From NCBI GenBank assembly GCA_001769805.1, contig MEPO01000007.1, positions 1 through 64,000 on the forward strand: DNA of 64,000 nucleotides, in the 5' to 3' direction. Under the pieces are notes generated by a model, which saw only the letters and a list, made by a program, of their open reading frames with translations, did no database searches and had not been told where the DNA came from. Made by a program: the position numbers and the translations under genes. Below are positions 33,933 to 42,838 of this stretch, in pieces. The number at the start of each line of letters is the position of its first letter. The first letter of the stretch is position 1. The DNA comes from Bdellovibrionales bacterium GWA1_52_35 (GTDB taxonomy: Bacteria > Bdellovibrionota > UBA1018).

Positions 33933-34332
33933 CTTCTGAATCTCCCCTCGCAAGTACCTTGAGTACCGCCGCTTCCAGAGCTTCCTGTGTAAAGGGTTTC
34001 GTCATGTAGCTGGAAATATCGTATTTGAGACAAGCCACGATCTGGTCCGGGTAGGTTTCGGCTGTAAGCATAATTATTTTAGGCGTCTTGGCAAAAGCTT
34101 CCACGTTTCTGATGCGCTCCAGGAATTCCAGACCGGTGGTCTTGGGCATCATCCAATCCAGAAGGACCAAGTCAATGGGGCTTCCACAGGCATGACACTC
34201 CTGGATAACGAGTTCCGCCGCCCCCCCGTCATCGGCCTCGAAAAATCTCACTCCCTGAATGCCCTGCAAATAGCGCTGAATGACGCGTCTCAGGCTTTGG
34301 GAATCATCAACGATGAGAATATTTTTTTTCAT
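33922..34332 (-). CDS. Single-domain CheY-like response regulator
   Basis: A 136-residue receiver domain. The acidic pair (VDDSQ), phosphoacceptor Asp (LVLLDWMMP, about 60), Thr (IIMLTAET) and Lys (SYMTKPFTQ) are all present. There is no output domain, so it works by protein binding, like CheY. A CxxC-like CHAC sequence precedes the active-site strand. It overlaps the kinase gene by four bases upstream and the STAS-CheX gene downstream, so the three should be one operon. Confidence 0.93.
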   Translation of the reverse strand: MKKNILIVDDSQSLRRVIQRYLQGIQGVRFFEADDGGAAELVIQECHACGSPIDLVLLDWMMPKTTGLEFLERIRNVEAFAKTPKIIMLTAETYPDQIVACLKYDISSYMTKPFTQEALEAAVLKVLARGDSEDAV

Positions 34333-35945
34333 TTTGTTTTGAGAACCCTGGGCAAAACGACCGTGAACCGACTCCCTCTTCCCTCTTCAAAGTAGAGTTC
34401 TATTATACCCCCGAGCTCTGAAATTTGCTGCTTAACTAAACTCAAACCGATTCCTCTGCCGGAAATTTCAGACGGCACCTGAAGCGTCGAAAGGTTCTCA
34501 GAAAAGACAAGTTGTGCAATTTCCTGGGGTTTCATCTTGTCCAGGGTGTCCGAAGTCAAGGCCCCTCGCCGGACAACCGCGGAACGGATTCCTTCAATAT
34601 CAATTCCGCGCCCGTCGTCCTCGAAGACCGCCATTATCTTGTCGGGGCCAAACTCCCGAAACTCCAGCCCCATTCTCCCGATTGGATCCTTGCCCGTCCG
34701 GGCACGTATTTCAATGTCCTCAAGCCCGTGATCAACGGCGTTTCTGATCAAATGCAAAGCAGCGTTTTCCAGACATTCAAATATTCTCGGTTCCACCGCC
34801 AGAGCCTGCGGACTCTGATAATCCAGACGTGCCACTTTATTGAGCTGCAAAGTGGTTTCAAACAGCACCCGCTCCGCAAACGCCTTCAGGCGCAAAACCG
34901 GAACCAGGCGCAAATTCATGATCAGCTCAAGGGAGTCTGCACTTTCCTTCTGCAGCTCCTCGACTAGCGCCTCGAGATCACCCACAAAGGGTTCATCGCT
35001 AAACTCCGATTTAAGCTGGTGTGAAAACCTGTTCATACGCATTCGAATTTCAAGCAGGTGCCGTAAACGGGTTTCAAGCTCATTGAGCTTTTCTTCAGAA
35101 ATCCGCAAATAACTGGTCTGCCGCTGAGGAGACGCAAGGTTCTGCATCGAGACAGTGGGGACTTGCTGCCTGATTTCGACATCAGCCGCTCCTGCCAATA
35201 CCTGCATCAGTTCCGGAGCTGGGGCTGGCAGCAGGGTGCGCGCACTCATTGCTTCTGCCGACTGCTTCAGATAACTGAGGATCGCGCGGATGATCTCCTG
35301 CGTTTTGGGCAAGGCCAGGCCTCCGGCCAGCCGCATCTGCTCCATGAAACCTTCCGCCGAATGCATGAAACTCGCCAGAGCCGGAAATTCCAGCGCCTTG
35401 GCTGACCCTTTAATTGTGTGAAAAGCGTGAGACATGCGGCGAATATTCTGCTCATCGAATTTTTCGAGGAACTGCATACAACTTTCAACGCGGGATACGA
35501 GTTCGTCCTGAAAGATCTGGTCCAGCTCGAGCAATTCCGCCGAATTCAGCTCAAGCTTGATTCTTCGCTTGAGCTGAATTTCAAAGCTCTCGCAATTTTC
35601 GAATGACTTGATACAACCGAAAGCTCCCCGACTTATCCCTTTGGCAGACGAATCAATCCCGTTACCGGTCAGCGCGATCACTGGCGTGAAGTGAAATGCT
35701 GAATGGCTCTTAATCCAATCCAAAGCTTCCATATTACCCTCATCCGCTTCTGAATCGATCACAACCAGCCAGGGATTGGTTTCGTGCTCCGCTAGATGCG
35801 CGATCAAAAGATCCGGTTTCTGAAACTGCCAAACCTGCAGGTGCTGAACAGAATCCACCAGGACCTGGGAGCAACGCTCGAAGAAAGAAGAGGGCGGCCC
35901 GACATAAAGAACGGTGCGAGTCACAGGTGCTGAATCTGAAACCAT
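34329..35945 (-). CDS. CheA-like histidine kinase with receiver, no CheW domain
   Basis: About 538 residues. Residues 10-130 form a receiver-like domain (VLYVGPPSSFFERCSQVLVD, WLVVIDSE, VIALTGN, GCIKSF). Residues 145-240 form an Hpt domain with the phospho-His in AFHTIKGSAKALEF. Residues 270-350 are a helical dimerisation-like region, and 350-538 hold the HATPase (NAALHLIRNAVDHGLED, FEDDGRGID, SGRGIGLSLV). A CheW/P5 domain and a P2 CheY-binding domain are absent, so the protein should not join chemoreceptor arrays in the usual way. The open frame begins at a TTG at 35972; I use the ATG at 35945. It heads the operon with CheY and STAS-CheX. Confidence 0.85.
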   Translation of the reverse strand: MVSDSAPVTRTVLYVGPPSSFFERCSQVLVDSVQHLQVWQFQKPDLLIAHLAEHETNPWLVVIDSEADEGNMEALDWIKSHSAFHFTPVIALTGNGIDSSAKGISRGAFGCIKSFENCESFEIQLKRRIKLELNSAELLELDQIFQDELVSRVESCMQFLEKFDEQNIRRMSHAFHTIKGSAKALEFPALASFMHSAEGFMEQMRLAGGLALPKTQEIIRAILSYLKQSAEAMSARTLLPAPAPELMQVLAGAADVEIRQQVPTVSMQNLASPQRQTSYLRISEEKLNELETRLRHLLEIRMRMNRFSHQLKSEFSDEPFVGDLEALVEELQKESADSLELIMNLRLVPVLRLKAFAERVLFETTLQLNKVARLDYQSPQALAVEPRIFECLENAALHLIRNAVDHGLEDIEIRARTGKDPIGRMGLEFREFGPDKIMAVFEDDGRGIDIEGIRSAVVRRGALTSDTLDKMKPQEIAQLVFSENLSTLQVPSEISGRGIGLSLVKQQISELGGIIELYFEEGRGSRFTVVLPRVLKTK

Positions 35946-35980
35946 GCATTCATGATACCCGGGCGACCGCAATTTTCCAG

Positions 35981-36745
35981 CTAAAGCACCAGTCCCGTGG
36001 AAATCCCGAAGAACAGCCCACCCAGCTCCGATTCGCCCAATGATCCCTTGAGGTAGGCAAGCTCGGCCCGCAGGAAAATCGCCATGACAGTATATTGGTA
36101 TCCCAGCCCGGCACCGTACTGGATCAAAGAATTACTGTTCGATACATTCGAAGAGCTCACCCTTCCAGGATGACTGGCCGCCAGCGCAACCCCGGAGATC
36201 CCGGCCAGATTGAAAAAGGGAATCACGGAAAAAAGATGATTTTCCCACGCGCGATAGCCGACTGGCACGGCCAAGTCCAAAAGATAATAACTGATCCCTT
36301 CGCCCGGCGTGGAGCCCTGGGCCAGTAAAAGGCCGGCAGAACTCGCCACAGCTGCCGCCCAGCTTTCCTTCTTTGCTTCACTCTCCGGTACCCCGGCAAA
36401 CTGATATTTGAACCGAAGCATCGGAGGTGCATACGGCTGCAGGCGGATTCCGGCTTCCATTTTTTCGCCAACCGGAAAAGAAAACCCGAAAGAATAAACT
36501 GGAAAAGCCTTCTGAACCTGTTGTGCGCCCTGTTCACCCGTCTCAGGATCAGCAGCAGGTACCTTGGCAAAAGCATTCAGATCACTCGCCATGCCGAAGT
36601 TCACCCACTCCAGTCGCCCGATCCCGGTTCCACGCGACTCCGGTGTTTCGAGGTGATTGGCTGGAAGATAATAATGGGCGCAACCGGCATTCAAAAGCAG
36701 CAGACCCGCTGAAAGAACCCCTTTAAAGAAAGAAGCCCGCGGCAT
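35981..36745 (-). CDS. Lipoprotein with barrel-like C-terminal half
   Basis: About 254 residues. The lipobox is LNAGC (Cys22). The mature part begins with AHYYLPANHLETPESRG and continues in alternating strands with aromatic edges, ending VL after GGLFFGISTG, which resembles an outer-membrane barrel or a beta-sheet lipoprotein. No known family is recognised. Its start overlaps the end of the transaldolase gene by 23 bases, so the two are probably in one message. Confidence 0.6.
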   Translation of the reverse strand: MPRASFFKGVLSAGLLLLNAGCAHYYLPANHLETPESRGTGIGRLEWVNFGMASDLNAFAKVPAADPETGEQGAQQVQKAFPVYSFGFSFPVGEKMEAGIRLQPYAPPMLRFKYQFAGVPESEAKKESWAAAVASSAGLLLAQGSTPGEGISYYLLDLAVPVGYRAWENHLFSVIPFFNLAGISGVALAASHPGRVSSSNVSNSNSLIQYGAGLGYQYTVMAIFLRAELAYLKGSLGESELGGLFFGISTGLVL

Positions 36746-37424
36746 CTGAATCTGTTTTGAATGTTTGCACTGTCTCAAGACTCAGTTGGGTCAGATCTTT
36801 ACCGAAACCGGCGACTTTTTTGATCACATCGCCGGGAGCCGTAATGATCTGGCAACCGCATTGTTCCGCTTGAATAACGTTGAATGCTTCACGAGTGCTC
36901 GCCCAGAGCAGTTCAATATTCTTGTCCGTTGTCCGGCAGATCTCAGCAGCCGCTAACATGATCGGAATCGGATCATGACCTACATCGCCTGTACGTCCGG
37001 CAAAAACCGAAGCGATCGAAGGCGCACCGCCCTGAACAGCTTGGGCCGTTTCCCAGACCTGCTTGATCGTGTACAGCGCCGTCACGTTCAATTTGACGCC
37101 TGAATGACTGAGTTCACGAATCAAAGGAATTGCGCTTTCGCCTTTCGAGTTTGTGATCGGGATTTTAACGTAAACGTTTTCGCCCCAAGTCTTTATTTCC
37201 AAGGCCTGTTTATTCATCGCCGCAAAATCATCCGCAAAAACTTCGAACGAAATCGGCTTGCTGATTTGAGTCAGAAGATCCTGGCAATAAGCGCGATAAT
37301 CCTTGACCCCAGCCTTGCGCATGAGGCTGGGATTGGTCGTAAATCCTGCCACAAGAGGGGTCTTGTTCATCTCCAGCATGGAAGGGCGATCGGCACCGTC
37401 TAGGAAAATTTTTATCCGTAACAT
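36723..37424 (-). CDS. Transaldolase-family aldolase
   Basis: A 233-residue TIM-barrel enzyme of the transaldolase / fructose-6-phosphate aldolase family. The Schiff-base Lys is in NVYVKIPITNSKG (about 88); other family motifs are GFTTNPSLMRKAG and SIASVFAGRTGDVGHDP. The short length fits the FSA-like or short transaldolase group more than the 317-residue TalB group. It acts on sugar phosphates, transferring or releasing dihydroxyacetone. Confidence 0.85.
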   Translation of the reverse strand: MLRIKIFLDGADRPSMLEMNKTPLVAGFTTNPSLMRKAGVKDYRAYCQDLLTQISKPISFEVFADDFAAMNKQALEIKTWGENVYVKIPITNSKGESAIPLIRELSHSGVKLNVTALYTIKQVWETAQAVQGGAPSIASVFAGRTGDVGHDPIPIMLAAAEICRTTDKNIELLWASTREAFNVIQAEQCGCQIITAPGDVIKKVAGFGKDLTQLSLETVQTFKTDSDAAGFFL

Positions 37425-37547
37425 CTTAAACTCCTTGGGAAGATCTATTTATAGGGGATCTTTCCCTCAAAGGGAAGCACCCATAGCTCACTTTTCTCAA
37501 TCTAACCCCTTGACAGTGCAGGATGTTTCAGGCAATTTCCTCCGTCT

Positions 37548-38042
37548 ATGTACGCAGTAATTGAAACAGGTGGAAAGCAGTATCGTGTGCAACCCGGTGA
37601 TATCGTTCAGGTTGAAAAGCTTGAGGGTGATGTCGGAGCAGCCGTGACGTTCAGTAACGTCCTTCTTCTCAGCAAGCCAAACGGAGATGCCGCGCAAATT
37701 TGGTTAGGCAAGCCCCTCGTCAACGGCGCTCTGGTTAAAGCAGAGATCGTCGGACAGGGTCGCGGGGACAAGATCCTCATTGTGAAGATGAAACGGCGCA
37801 AGCAGTATCGTCGCACACAGGGCCATCGCCAGTTCCTCACCCAGCTTCTCGTGACTGATGTCGATAACGGCTCGGGCGAAAAAGTTGTCTTGAGTACTGA
37901 AGACAAAAAAGTGAGAATGAGCAAGTTCCAGAGCCAGCTGAAGCCCAAAGGTCTCGGACTCACCCCCAAGACTCTCGGCTCCCGCAAGCGCCTTGCTGAA
38001 AAAGCGAAAGCAGCCAAAACAACGAAAGCTGCCGCCAAGTAA
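37548..38042 (+). CDS. rplU: Ribosomal protein L21 with basic C-terminal extension
   Basis: Residues 1-103 are a normal L21 (MYAVIETGGKQYRVQPGDIV, KAEIVGQGRGDKILIVKMKR, RKQYRRTQGHRQ). L21 binds 23S rRNA in the large subunit. The protein continues to residue 164 with a Lys/Ala-rich tail (GLTPKTLGSRKRLAEKAKAA), about 60 residues beyond the family length. It begins the operon that runs to pfkA at 43840. Confidence 0.97.
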   Translation: MYAVIETGGKQYRVQPGDIVQVEKLEGDVGAAVTFSNVLLLSKPNGDAAQIWLGKPLVNGALVKAEIVGQGRGDKILIVKMKRRKQYRRTQGHRQFLTQLLVTDVDNGSGEKVVLSTEDKKVRMSKFQSQLKPKGLGLTPKTLGSRKRLAEKAKAAKTTKAAAK

Positions 38043-38067
38043 TTTTTGAGATTTGAGGATTTAAGTC

Positions 38068-38325
38068 ATGGCACATAAAAAAGCAGGTGGTAGTTCCAGA
38101 AACGGTCGCGACAGCAATCCGAAAATGCGCGGAGTGAAACGCTATGGCGGCCAGCTCGTCAACGCCGGAGAAATCCTCGTTCGCCAGGTTGGAACCAAAT
38201 TTCACCCCGGTCGCAATGTTGGCTTGGGCCGCGATTTTACGATTTATTCCATGATTCCCGGTATTGTGAAATTTGAGCGGTACGATCGTACCCGCAAACA
38301 GATTTCAGTTTACCCGGCAGCCTGA
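38068..38325 (+). CDS. rpmA: Ribosomal protein L27
   Basis: An 85-residue large-subunit protein whose N-terminus reaches the peptidyl-transferase centre. The family start ([20 protein letters not shown], then GVKRYGGQ) is present directly after Met, so no N-terminal processing peptide is seen. It lies 25 bases after rplU. Confidence 0.98.
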   Translation: MAHKKAGGSSRNGRDSNPKMRGVKRYGGQLVNAGEILVRQVGTKFHPGRNVGLGRDFTIYSMIPGIVKFERYDRTRKQISVYPAA

Positions 38326-38348
38326 TTCTAATATTCAGGGCCTATCCG

Positions 38349-38365
38349 CGTGAGTCCAGCTCACG
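38349..38365 (+). promoter_or_regulatory. Hairpin in the rpmA-obg spacer
   Basis: CGTGAG and CTCACG form a 6-bp stem with loop TCCAG, followed by a second weaker hairpin (CTTC...GAAG) at about 38371-38393. There is no T-run, so neither is a terminator. They may be an RNA-processing or attenuation element in the 90-base spacer. Confidence 0.35.
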
Positions 38366-38415
38366 GGTGACTTCGGGCGGTAGTTGAAGCCCAAACCTGT
38401 AGAGAGGGTATTTCC

Positions 38416-39555
38416 ATGCGTTTTATCGATGAAGCAACCATTCGCGTTTCTGCCGGACACGGCGGACCCGGGTGCGTCAGCTTTCGTAGAGAGACCTTTG
38501 AGCCGCGCGGGGGACCCGATGGGGGCGACGGTGGCGACGGCGGCAATGTCATCTTCATCGCAAATCAGCAACTCAGCACACTCCAGGATTTTCGCTACAA
38601 ACGTGAGTACCGCGCCCCCAACGGAATGCACGGTTCCGGCTCGAACAAGGCCGGCAGGGATGGCGAAAACATTGTTTTGCGCGTTCCCCTGGGCACAATT
38701 GTTCGCGATGCCGAAACGAAAGAAGTTCTGATTGATTTTGATCATGACGGGCAGGAATGGGTCGCCTGCAAAGGCGGCCGTGGCGGCAAGGGGAACTCTC
38801 ATTTCACGACCTCAACGCATCAGGCCCCTCGCTTTGCTCAGCCCGGTGAAGAGGGCGGAGCTTTAAACGTCCTTCTAGAACTGAAGCTCCTGGCTGACGT
38901 CGGGATCATCGGGTTCCCGAACGCCGGGAAATCGACGCTGATTTCCAGAATCAGCGCGGCAAAGCCAAAGATTGCTGATTATCCGTTCACGACTCTTACA
39001 CCTAACCTCGGTGTTGTCGCATTACCCGAAGGCAGCAGCTGCGTGGTAGCCGATGTCCCCGGCCTGATTGAAGGCGCGCACAAGGGAGCCGGGCTCGGGC
39101 ACAAGTTTCTTAAACACATTGAGCGGACCCGCCTTTTCATTCATCTTCTTGATGGAACAAAGATCCTCGAAGACGCCACGGTTCCGGGCGAGGAGAAGTC
39201 CCTCGCCATTACTGGTTTGATTGACCGCTATATTGCAATCAGGACTGAGCTGGGCCTTTTTAACGAAGCCCTGCTTCACAAACCCGAACTCGTCGTCATC
39301 AACAAACTCGACATCCTCCAATCCGATCCGGAACTCGTCGAAAGCGTGCGCAAGTCACTGCGCGACCGCATTGCTTCCATCCGAGGCACAAATCCGGAAC
39401 CAAATGAGCCTTTGATCATCTCTGCTGCTGCGGGTTCCGGCATTTCCGAGTTGCTGTTCGCAGTTTCCAGAATTCTGAAGGAAGCAAAAAGGCAAGAAGG
39501 TGGTGCTGACAAGGAAACAGTGATTCTGCCCGACAGCGAGAAAATCCGGAGTTAG
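38416..39555 (+). CDS. obgE: Obg GTPase
   Basis: A 379-residue GTPase acting in large-subunit assembly and growth control. Residues 1-158 are the Gly-rich Obg fold (RFIDEATIRVSAGHGGPGCV). Residues 159-340 are the G domain: GFPNAGKST (P-loop), TTLTPNLGV (switch I), DVPGLIEGAHKG (switch II), NKLD (specificity). A short polar C-terminal tail follows. GAGAGGG lies before the ATG. It is the third gene of the rplU operon. Confidence 0.98.
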   Translation: MRFIDEATIRVSAGHGGPGCVSFRRETFEPRGGPDGGDGGDGGNVIFIANQQLSTLQDFRYKREYRAPNGMHGSGSNKAGRDGENIVLRVPLGTIVRDAETKEVLIDFDHDGQEWVACKGGRGGKGNSHFTTSTHQAPRFAQPGEEGGALNVLLELKLLADVGIIGFPNAGKSTLISRISAAKPKIADYPFTTLTPNLGVVALPEGSSCVVADVPGLIEGAHKGAGLGHKFLKHIERTRLFIHLLDGTKILEDATVPGEEKSLAITGLIDRYIAIRTELGLFNEALLHKPELVVINKLDILQSDPELVESVRKSLRDRIASIRGTNPEPNEPLIISAAAGSGISELLFAVSRILKEAKRQEGGADKETVILPDSEKIRS

Positions 39556-39560
39556 CTGGC

Positions 39561-40277
39561 ATGGCAACCTGCAAGGCACCCGCCTGGGCCGAAATCACCG
39601 CTGTTTTCGGGGGAACATTTGATCCTCCCCACAGGGGACATCTTGAAGCAGCCAAAGGGCTCTTTGAAGCACCGGGAGTTCAGCGTGTACTCGTGCTGCC
39701 CACCTCATCCCCGCCTCACAAACCTTGTTTTACTGTCGCTGAGCACCGGATTGAAATGCTCCGCCGCTGTTTTGCTCCGATTCTCAGATCAAACGTTGAG
39801 ATTGACCTGACGGAAATCAATCGCTCGTCACGATATCCCGACCAATTCAATTATTCATATGACACGCTCCAGGAATTGGGCCAGCGCTTACATGGCGCCG
39901 GGAGATCGGCCTTTGTCATCGGTGCCGACCAACTCACGCAAATTGCAAGCTGGTACCGGTTCCCCGAGGTTCTGGACCTTTGCCATTGGATTGTTCTGGC
40001 CAGAAAGCCGGGCGGCCTCGAAATCGCACTCGAAGGCATGCAGAAGCTTTCATCAAGCGGCCTGGCGACCAAATGTCCAGGGGATGCCGCCGGCGCGAAT
40101 GGAACCTGGCAGGTTGGCCGGAAAACCTCTTTTCTTAAAATCGTCACAACGCGGGCGCCCGATTTATCTTCGACTCAGATCCGCGAAGTGCTCAACCGCA
40201 GCGGCACGGCCCCAGAAGGCAGCCTGGTGCCCGAAGTCGAGGCCTATTTGAAGCTGCATCACCTCTATGGTACCTAG
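39561..40277 (+). CDS. nadD: Nicotinate-nucleotide adenylyltransferase
   Basis: A 238-residue enzyme forming deamido-NAD from nicotinate mononucleotide and ATP. The nucleotidyl-transferase motif GGTFDPPHRGH (residues 15-25) carries the two catalytic His; the C-terminal ISSTQIR-type motif is LSSTQIREVL. It overlaps no neighbour but begins five bases after the obg stop, and sits ahead of rsfS as in many genomes. Confidence 0.95.
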   Translation: MATCKAPAWAEITAVFGGTFDPPHRGHLEAAKGLFEAPGVQRVLVLPTSSPPHKPCFTVAEHRIEMLRRCFAPILRSNVEIDLTEINRSSRYPDQFNYSYDTLQELGQRLHGAGRSAFVIGADQLTQIASWYRFPEVLDLCHWIVLARKPGGLEIALEGMQKLSSSGLATKCPGDAAGANGTWQVGRKTSFLKIVTTRAPDLSSTQIREVLNRSGTAPEGSLVPEVEAYLKLHHLYGT

Positions 40278-40283
40278 GAACTC

Positions 40284-40709
40284 ATGACTAAAGAACAAGT
40301 GGAAACAGAAACAGCTCAGTCCAACAGCACCGATCCTTCCCGTGAGAAAGCTCTCGGCTGCTCCCGGGCTGCCATCGAGAAGAAAGCCGAAAACATCAAG
40401 ATACTGAATCTGACGGAGCTCTCGAGCTTTACGGATTATTTTGTTATTTGCAGCGGCACTTCAGACCGCCAGGTTCAGGCAATTGCTGATTCAATCGAAT
40501 ACACCATGTCCACTTTGGGAATCGAAGTCATTTCGGCTGAAGGTTACAGTGAAGGACGCTGGATCCTCATGGACTTCGGTGATGTAGTCATTCACATCTT
40601 CCAGGAAGCGTTAAGAGAATATTATGATCTCGAGTCTTTGTGGGCAGACGCTCCTCGCGTGAAAATACCGGCAGAGTATTACGGACCTGCAGCCAGCCGC
40701 CTGAATTAA
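40284..40709 (+). CDS. rsfS: Ribosome silencing factor RsfS
   Basis: A 141-residue protein that binds L14 and blocks subunit joining in starvation. The family region spans residues 20-135 (KKAENIKILNLTELSSFTDY, FVICSGTSDRQVQAIADSI, GRWILMDFGDVVIHIF, YYDLESLWADAP). The N-terminal 20 residues are a poorly conserved polar lead. The TAA stop overlaps the next ATG (TAATG). Confidence 0.95.
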   Translation: MTKEQVETETAQSNSTDPSREKALGCSRAAIEKKAENIKILNLTELSSFTDYFVICSGTSDRQVQAIADSIEYTMSTLGIEVISAEGYSEGRWILMDFGDVVIHIFQEALREYYDLESLWADAPRVKIPAEYYGPAASRLN

Positions 40710-41212
40710 TGCGCCTGGCCGTCCTTGCCTTCGGAAAGCTGAAAACACCGGGACTGAGGGAAGCCGCTGACTACTATTTGCGTCTGTCCAAAGGGTACTG
40801 CTCGGTTGACGAGCAGGAGCTTAAACCTGTTTTCGTACCCGAGAAAAGCCCCGCTATTCGCAAGCAAATCCAGAAGAAAGAGCTTGATCTGATTCGCAAA
40901 TCTTTGCATTCACAGGGTGGAAGCCGGAATTTACTCTATCTTCTGGATGAAGGTGGAAAGTCATTGAGGACGGAAGAATGGGCCGAGCTGATCCGGGCCT
41001 GGGAAAGGGACGGAATTCAGAACGTGACCTTCTGCATTGGCAGCAGCCTGGGTTTTGCTGATGAATTGAGAAGCGACGCAAAAGGCCGAATCCTTTCGCT
41101 AGGTACCCAGACCCTTCCACACGAGCTCGCTCGCGTGGTTCTGCTGGAGCAATTGTACCGTGCGCTCAGCGTCACCCGTGGCCATCCGTACCACAATGAA
41201 GGAAGTTCCTGA
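40709..41212 (+). CDS. rlmH: 23S rRNA pseudouridine-1915 methyltransferase
   Basis: A 167-residue SPOUT enzyme that methylates N3 of pseudouridine 1915 in 23S rRNA. The SPOUT knot is seen at LLYLLDEGGKSLRTEEWAE, VTFCIGSSLGFADELR and LPHELARVVLLEQLYRA, with the terminal GHPYHNEGSS that is diagnostic for the family. I place the start at 40709, where ATG overlaps the rsfS stop by one base (TAATG), and not at the upstream frame extension. Confidence 0.96.
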   Translation: MRLAVLAFGKLKTPGLREAADYYLRLSKGYCSVDEQELKPVFVPEKSPAIRKQIQKKELDLIRKSLHSQGGSRNLLYLLDEGGKSLRTEEWAELIRAWERDGIQNVTFCIGSSLGFADELRSDAKGRILSLGTQTLPHELARVVLLEQLYRALSVTRGHPYHNEGSS

Positions 41213-41250
41213 AAGACGTTGCAACTCCCGAAGGTTTCCACGAAAATACT

Positions 41251-42822
41251 ATGCCTATGCCCACACACAATCGCGCTTTCTTGATTATTTTGGATGGTTT
41301 CGGAAACAAAGAGACAAAAGATTGGAACGCAATCGAATCGGCTCGAATGCCTTTTTACAGGCAGATTTTTTCCAAATATCCACATGCAGAGCTTACCACG
41401 CACGGCGAGGCGGTCGGACTGCCCAAGGGAATCATGGGGAACTCCGAAGTGGGGCATACAACAATTGGAGCCGGACGCGTGGTTTACCAGGATCTCACAC
41501 GCATTTCGAAATCGATCGAGACCGGTGAATTTTTTAAGAACCCGGTACTGATTGAGACGATCCAGGCAGGAAAAACCAAAACCGGCCGCGTACATCTGAT
41601 GGGCTTGCTCTCAGATGGCGGGGTGCACAGCACGCTCGAGCACCTTCTGGCGCTCCTCGACCTCTGTGTCACCCAGGAGGTTCCAAACGTCAGTGTGCAT
41701 TGTTTTCTCGACGGACGCGATACGCCCCCGGATTCATCCCTGGGCTATGTCCAAAGTCTTCTCAAACATCCCTGCTTTCAACCCCAAGGCAAAGGTAAGA
41801 CAAAGGCCTGCATCGCGACGGTTCAGGGCCGCTACTGGGCCATGGATCGCGACAAACGCTGGGAGCGTGTTTTCAAAGCCTACGAAGCTATGACAGGCCA
41901 GATCCCGGTTTCCACCGGAAGCGTACTGGAAGTGATCCGCAAATCCCACGAAGCCGGAAAAACTGATGAATTCGTGGAACCGAGCTTATTGGAGCCCTCC
42001 GCGGCAATGAAGGACGGCGACAGTGTCGTGTTCTTCAACTACCGGGCTGATCGGGCAAGAGAAATTACCACCACGATCATCGATCCTGACTTCAAGGAAT
42101 TCAGTAAAGGGAAAGGCTTCACCCCCTCAGCGTTTGCCGGCATGACTTCATACGATAAGACCTTCAAAAACCTCAAAGTGGCCTTTGGTCCGCAGAATCT
42201 CGACAATATCTTCGGCCAGTGGCTCGAAAATAAGAAGCTACGGCAGTTCCGGATCGCGGAAACCGAAAAATACGCGCATGTGACATTTTTTTTCAATGGC
42301 GGCCGCGAGCAGCCCTTCGAAGGTGAAGATCGCGTTCTCGTCAATTCCCCCAAGGAAGTGGCCACCTATGATCTCAAGCCTGAGATGAGTGCTTTGCTCG
42401 TCGCGGATGAGCTGGTCCCGCGAATCCAATCCGAAAAATATGATTTCATTCTCGTGAATTTCGCCAACCCGGATATGATCGGCCACACAGGAAATTTCGA
42501 TGCAGCTGTAAAGGCACTTGAAATTCTGGACCAATGTCTGGCAAAGATAGTCCCTATTGCACAATCCAACGGCTATGAAATCCTGATCACCTCGGATCAT
42601 GGCAATGCGGAAGAAATGCGTGATCAGAATGGAAAGCTGCACACGCAGCATACTTTGAATCCGGTACCGATTGTCTGGGTGACGGCAGATGAGTCAAAAG
42701 CAAAAACAGAGAAACTCCACAACGGAACCCTGGAAGATTTGATGCCAACATTATGCAGTCTCATGAAAATCACCGTCCCCCCCGAAGTCACCGGCAAAAG
42801 CCTGATCAATTCCTCATCTTGA
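41251..42822 (+). CDS. gpmI: Cofactor-independent phosphoglycerate mutase
   Basis: A 523-residue manganese enzyme of glycolysis converting 3- to 2-phosphoglycerate. The catalytic Ser is in MGNSEVGHTTIGAGR (about 69); other metal-ligand motifs are LIILDGFGNKE near the start and ITSDHGNAEEM near 450. The length fits the family (about 510-550). It is followed 16 bases later by pfkA, so two glycolysis genes close the rplU operon. Confidence 0.97.
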   Translation: MPMPTHNRAFLIILDGFGNKETKDWNAIESARMPFYRQIFSKYPHAELTTHGEAVGLPKGIMGNSEVGHTTIGAGRVVYQDLTRISKSIETGEFFKNPVLIETIQAGKTKTGRVHLMGLLSDGGVHSTLEHLLALLDLCVTQEVPNVSVHCFLDGRDTPPDSSLGYVQSLLKHPCFQPQGKGKTKACIATVQGRYWAMDRDKRWERVFKAYEAMTGQIPVSTGSVLEVIRKSHEAGKTDEFVEPSLLEPSAAMKDGDSVVFFNYRADRAREITTTIIDPDFKEFSKGKGFTPSAFAGMTSYDKTFKNLKVAFGPQNLDNIFGQWLENKKLRQFRIAETEKYAHVTFFFNGGREQPFEGEDRVLVNSPKEVATYDLKPEMSALLVADELVPRIQSEKYDFILVNFANPDMIGHTGNFDAAVKALEILDQCLAKIVPIAQSNGYEILITSDHGNAEEMRDQNGKLHTQHTLNPVPIVWVTADESKAKTEKLHNGTLEDLMPTLCSLMKITVPPEVTGKSLINSSS

Positions 42823-42838
42823 AAAGCGGAGAAATCAA

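Noticed and set aside
37510..37540. A perfect TTGACA ahead of rplU as a promoter
   Set aside because: At the correct spacing the -10 position reads CAATTT, a poor match, and the start site would fall inside the ribosome-binding region.
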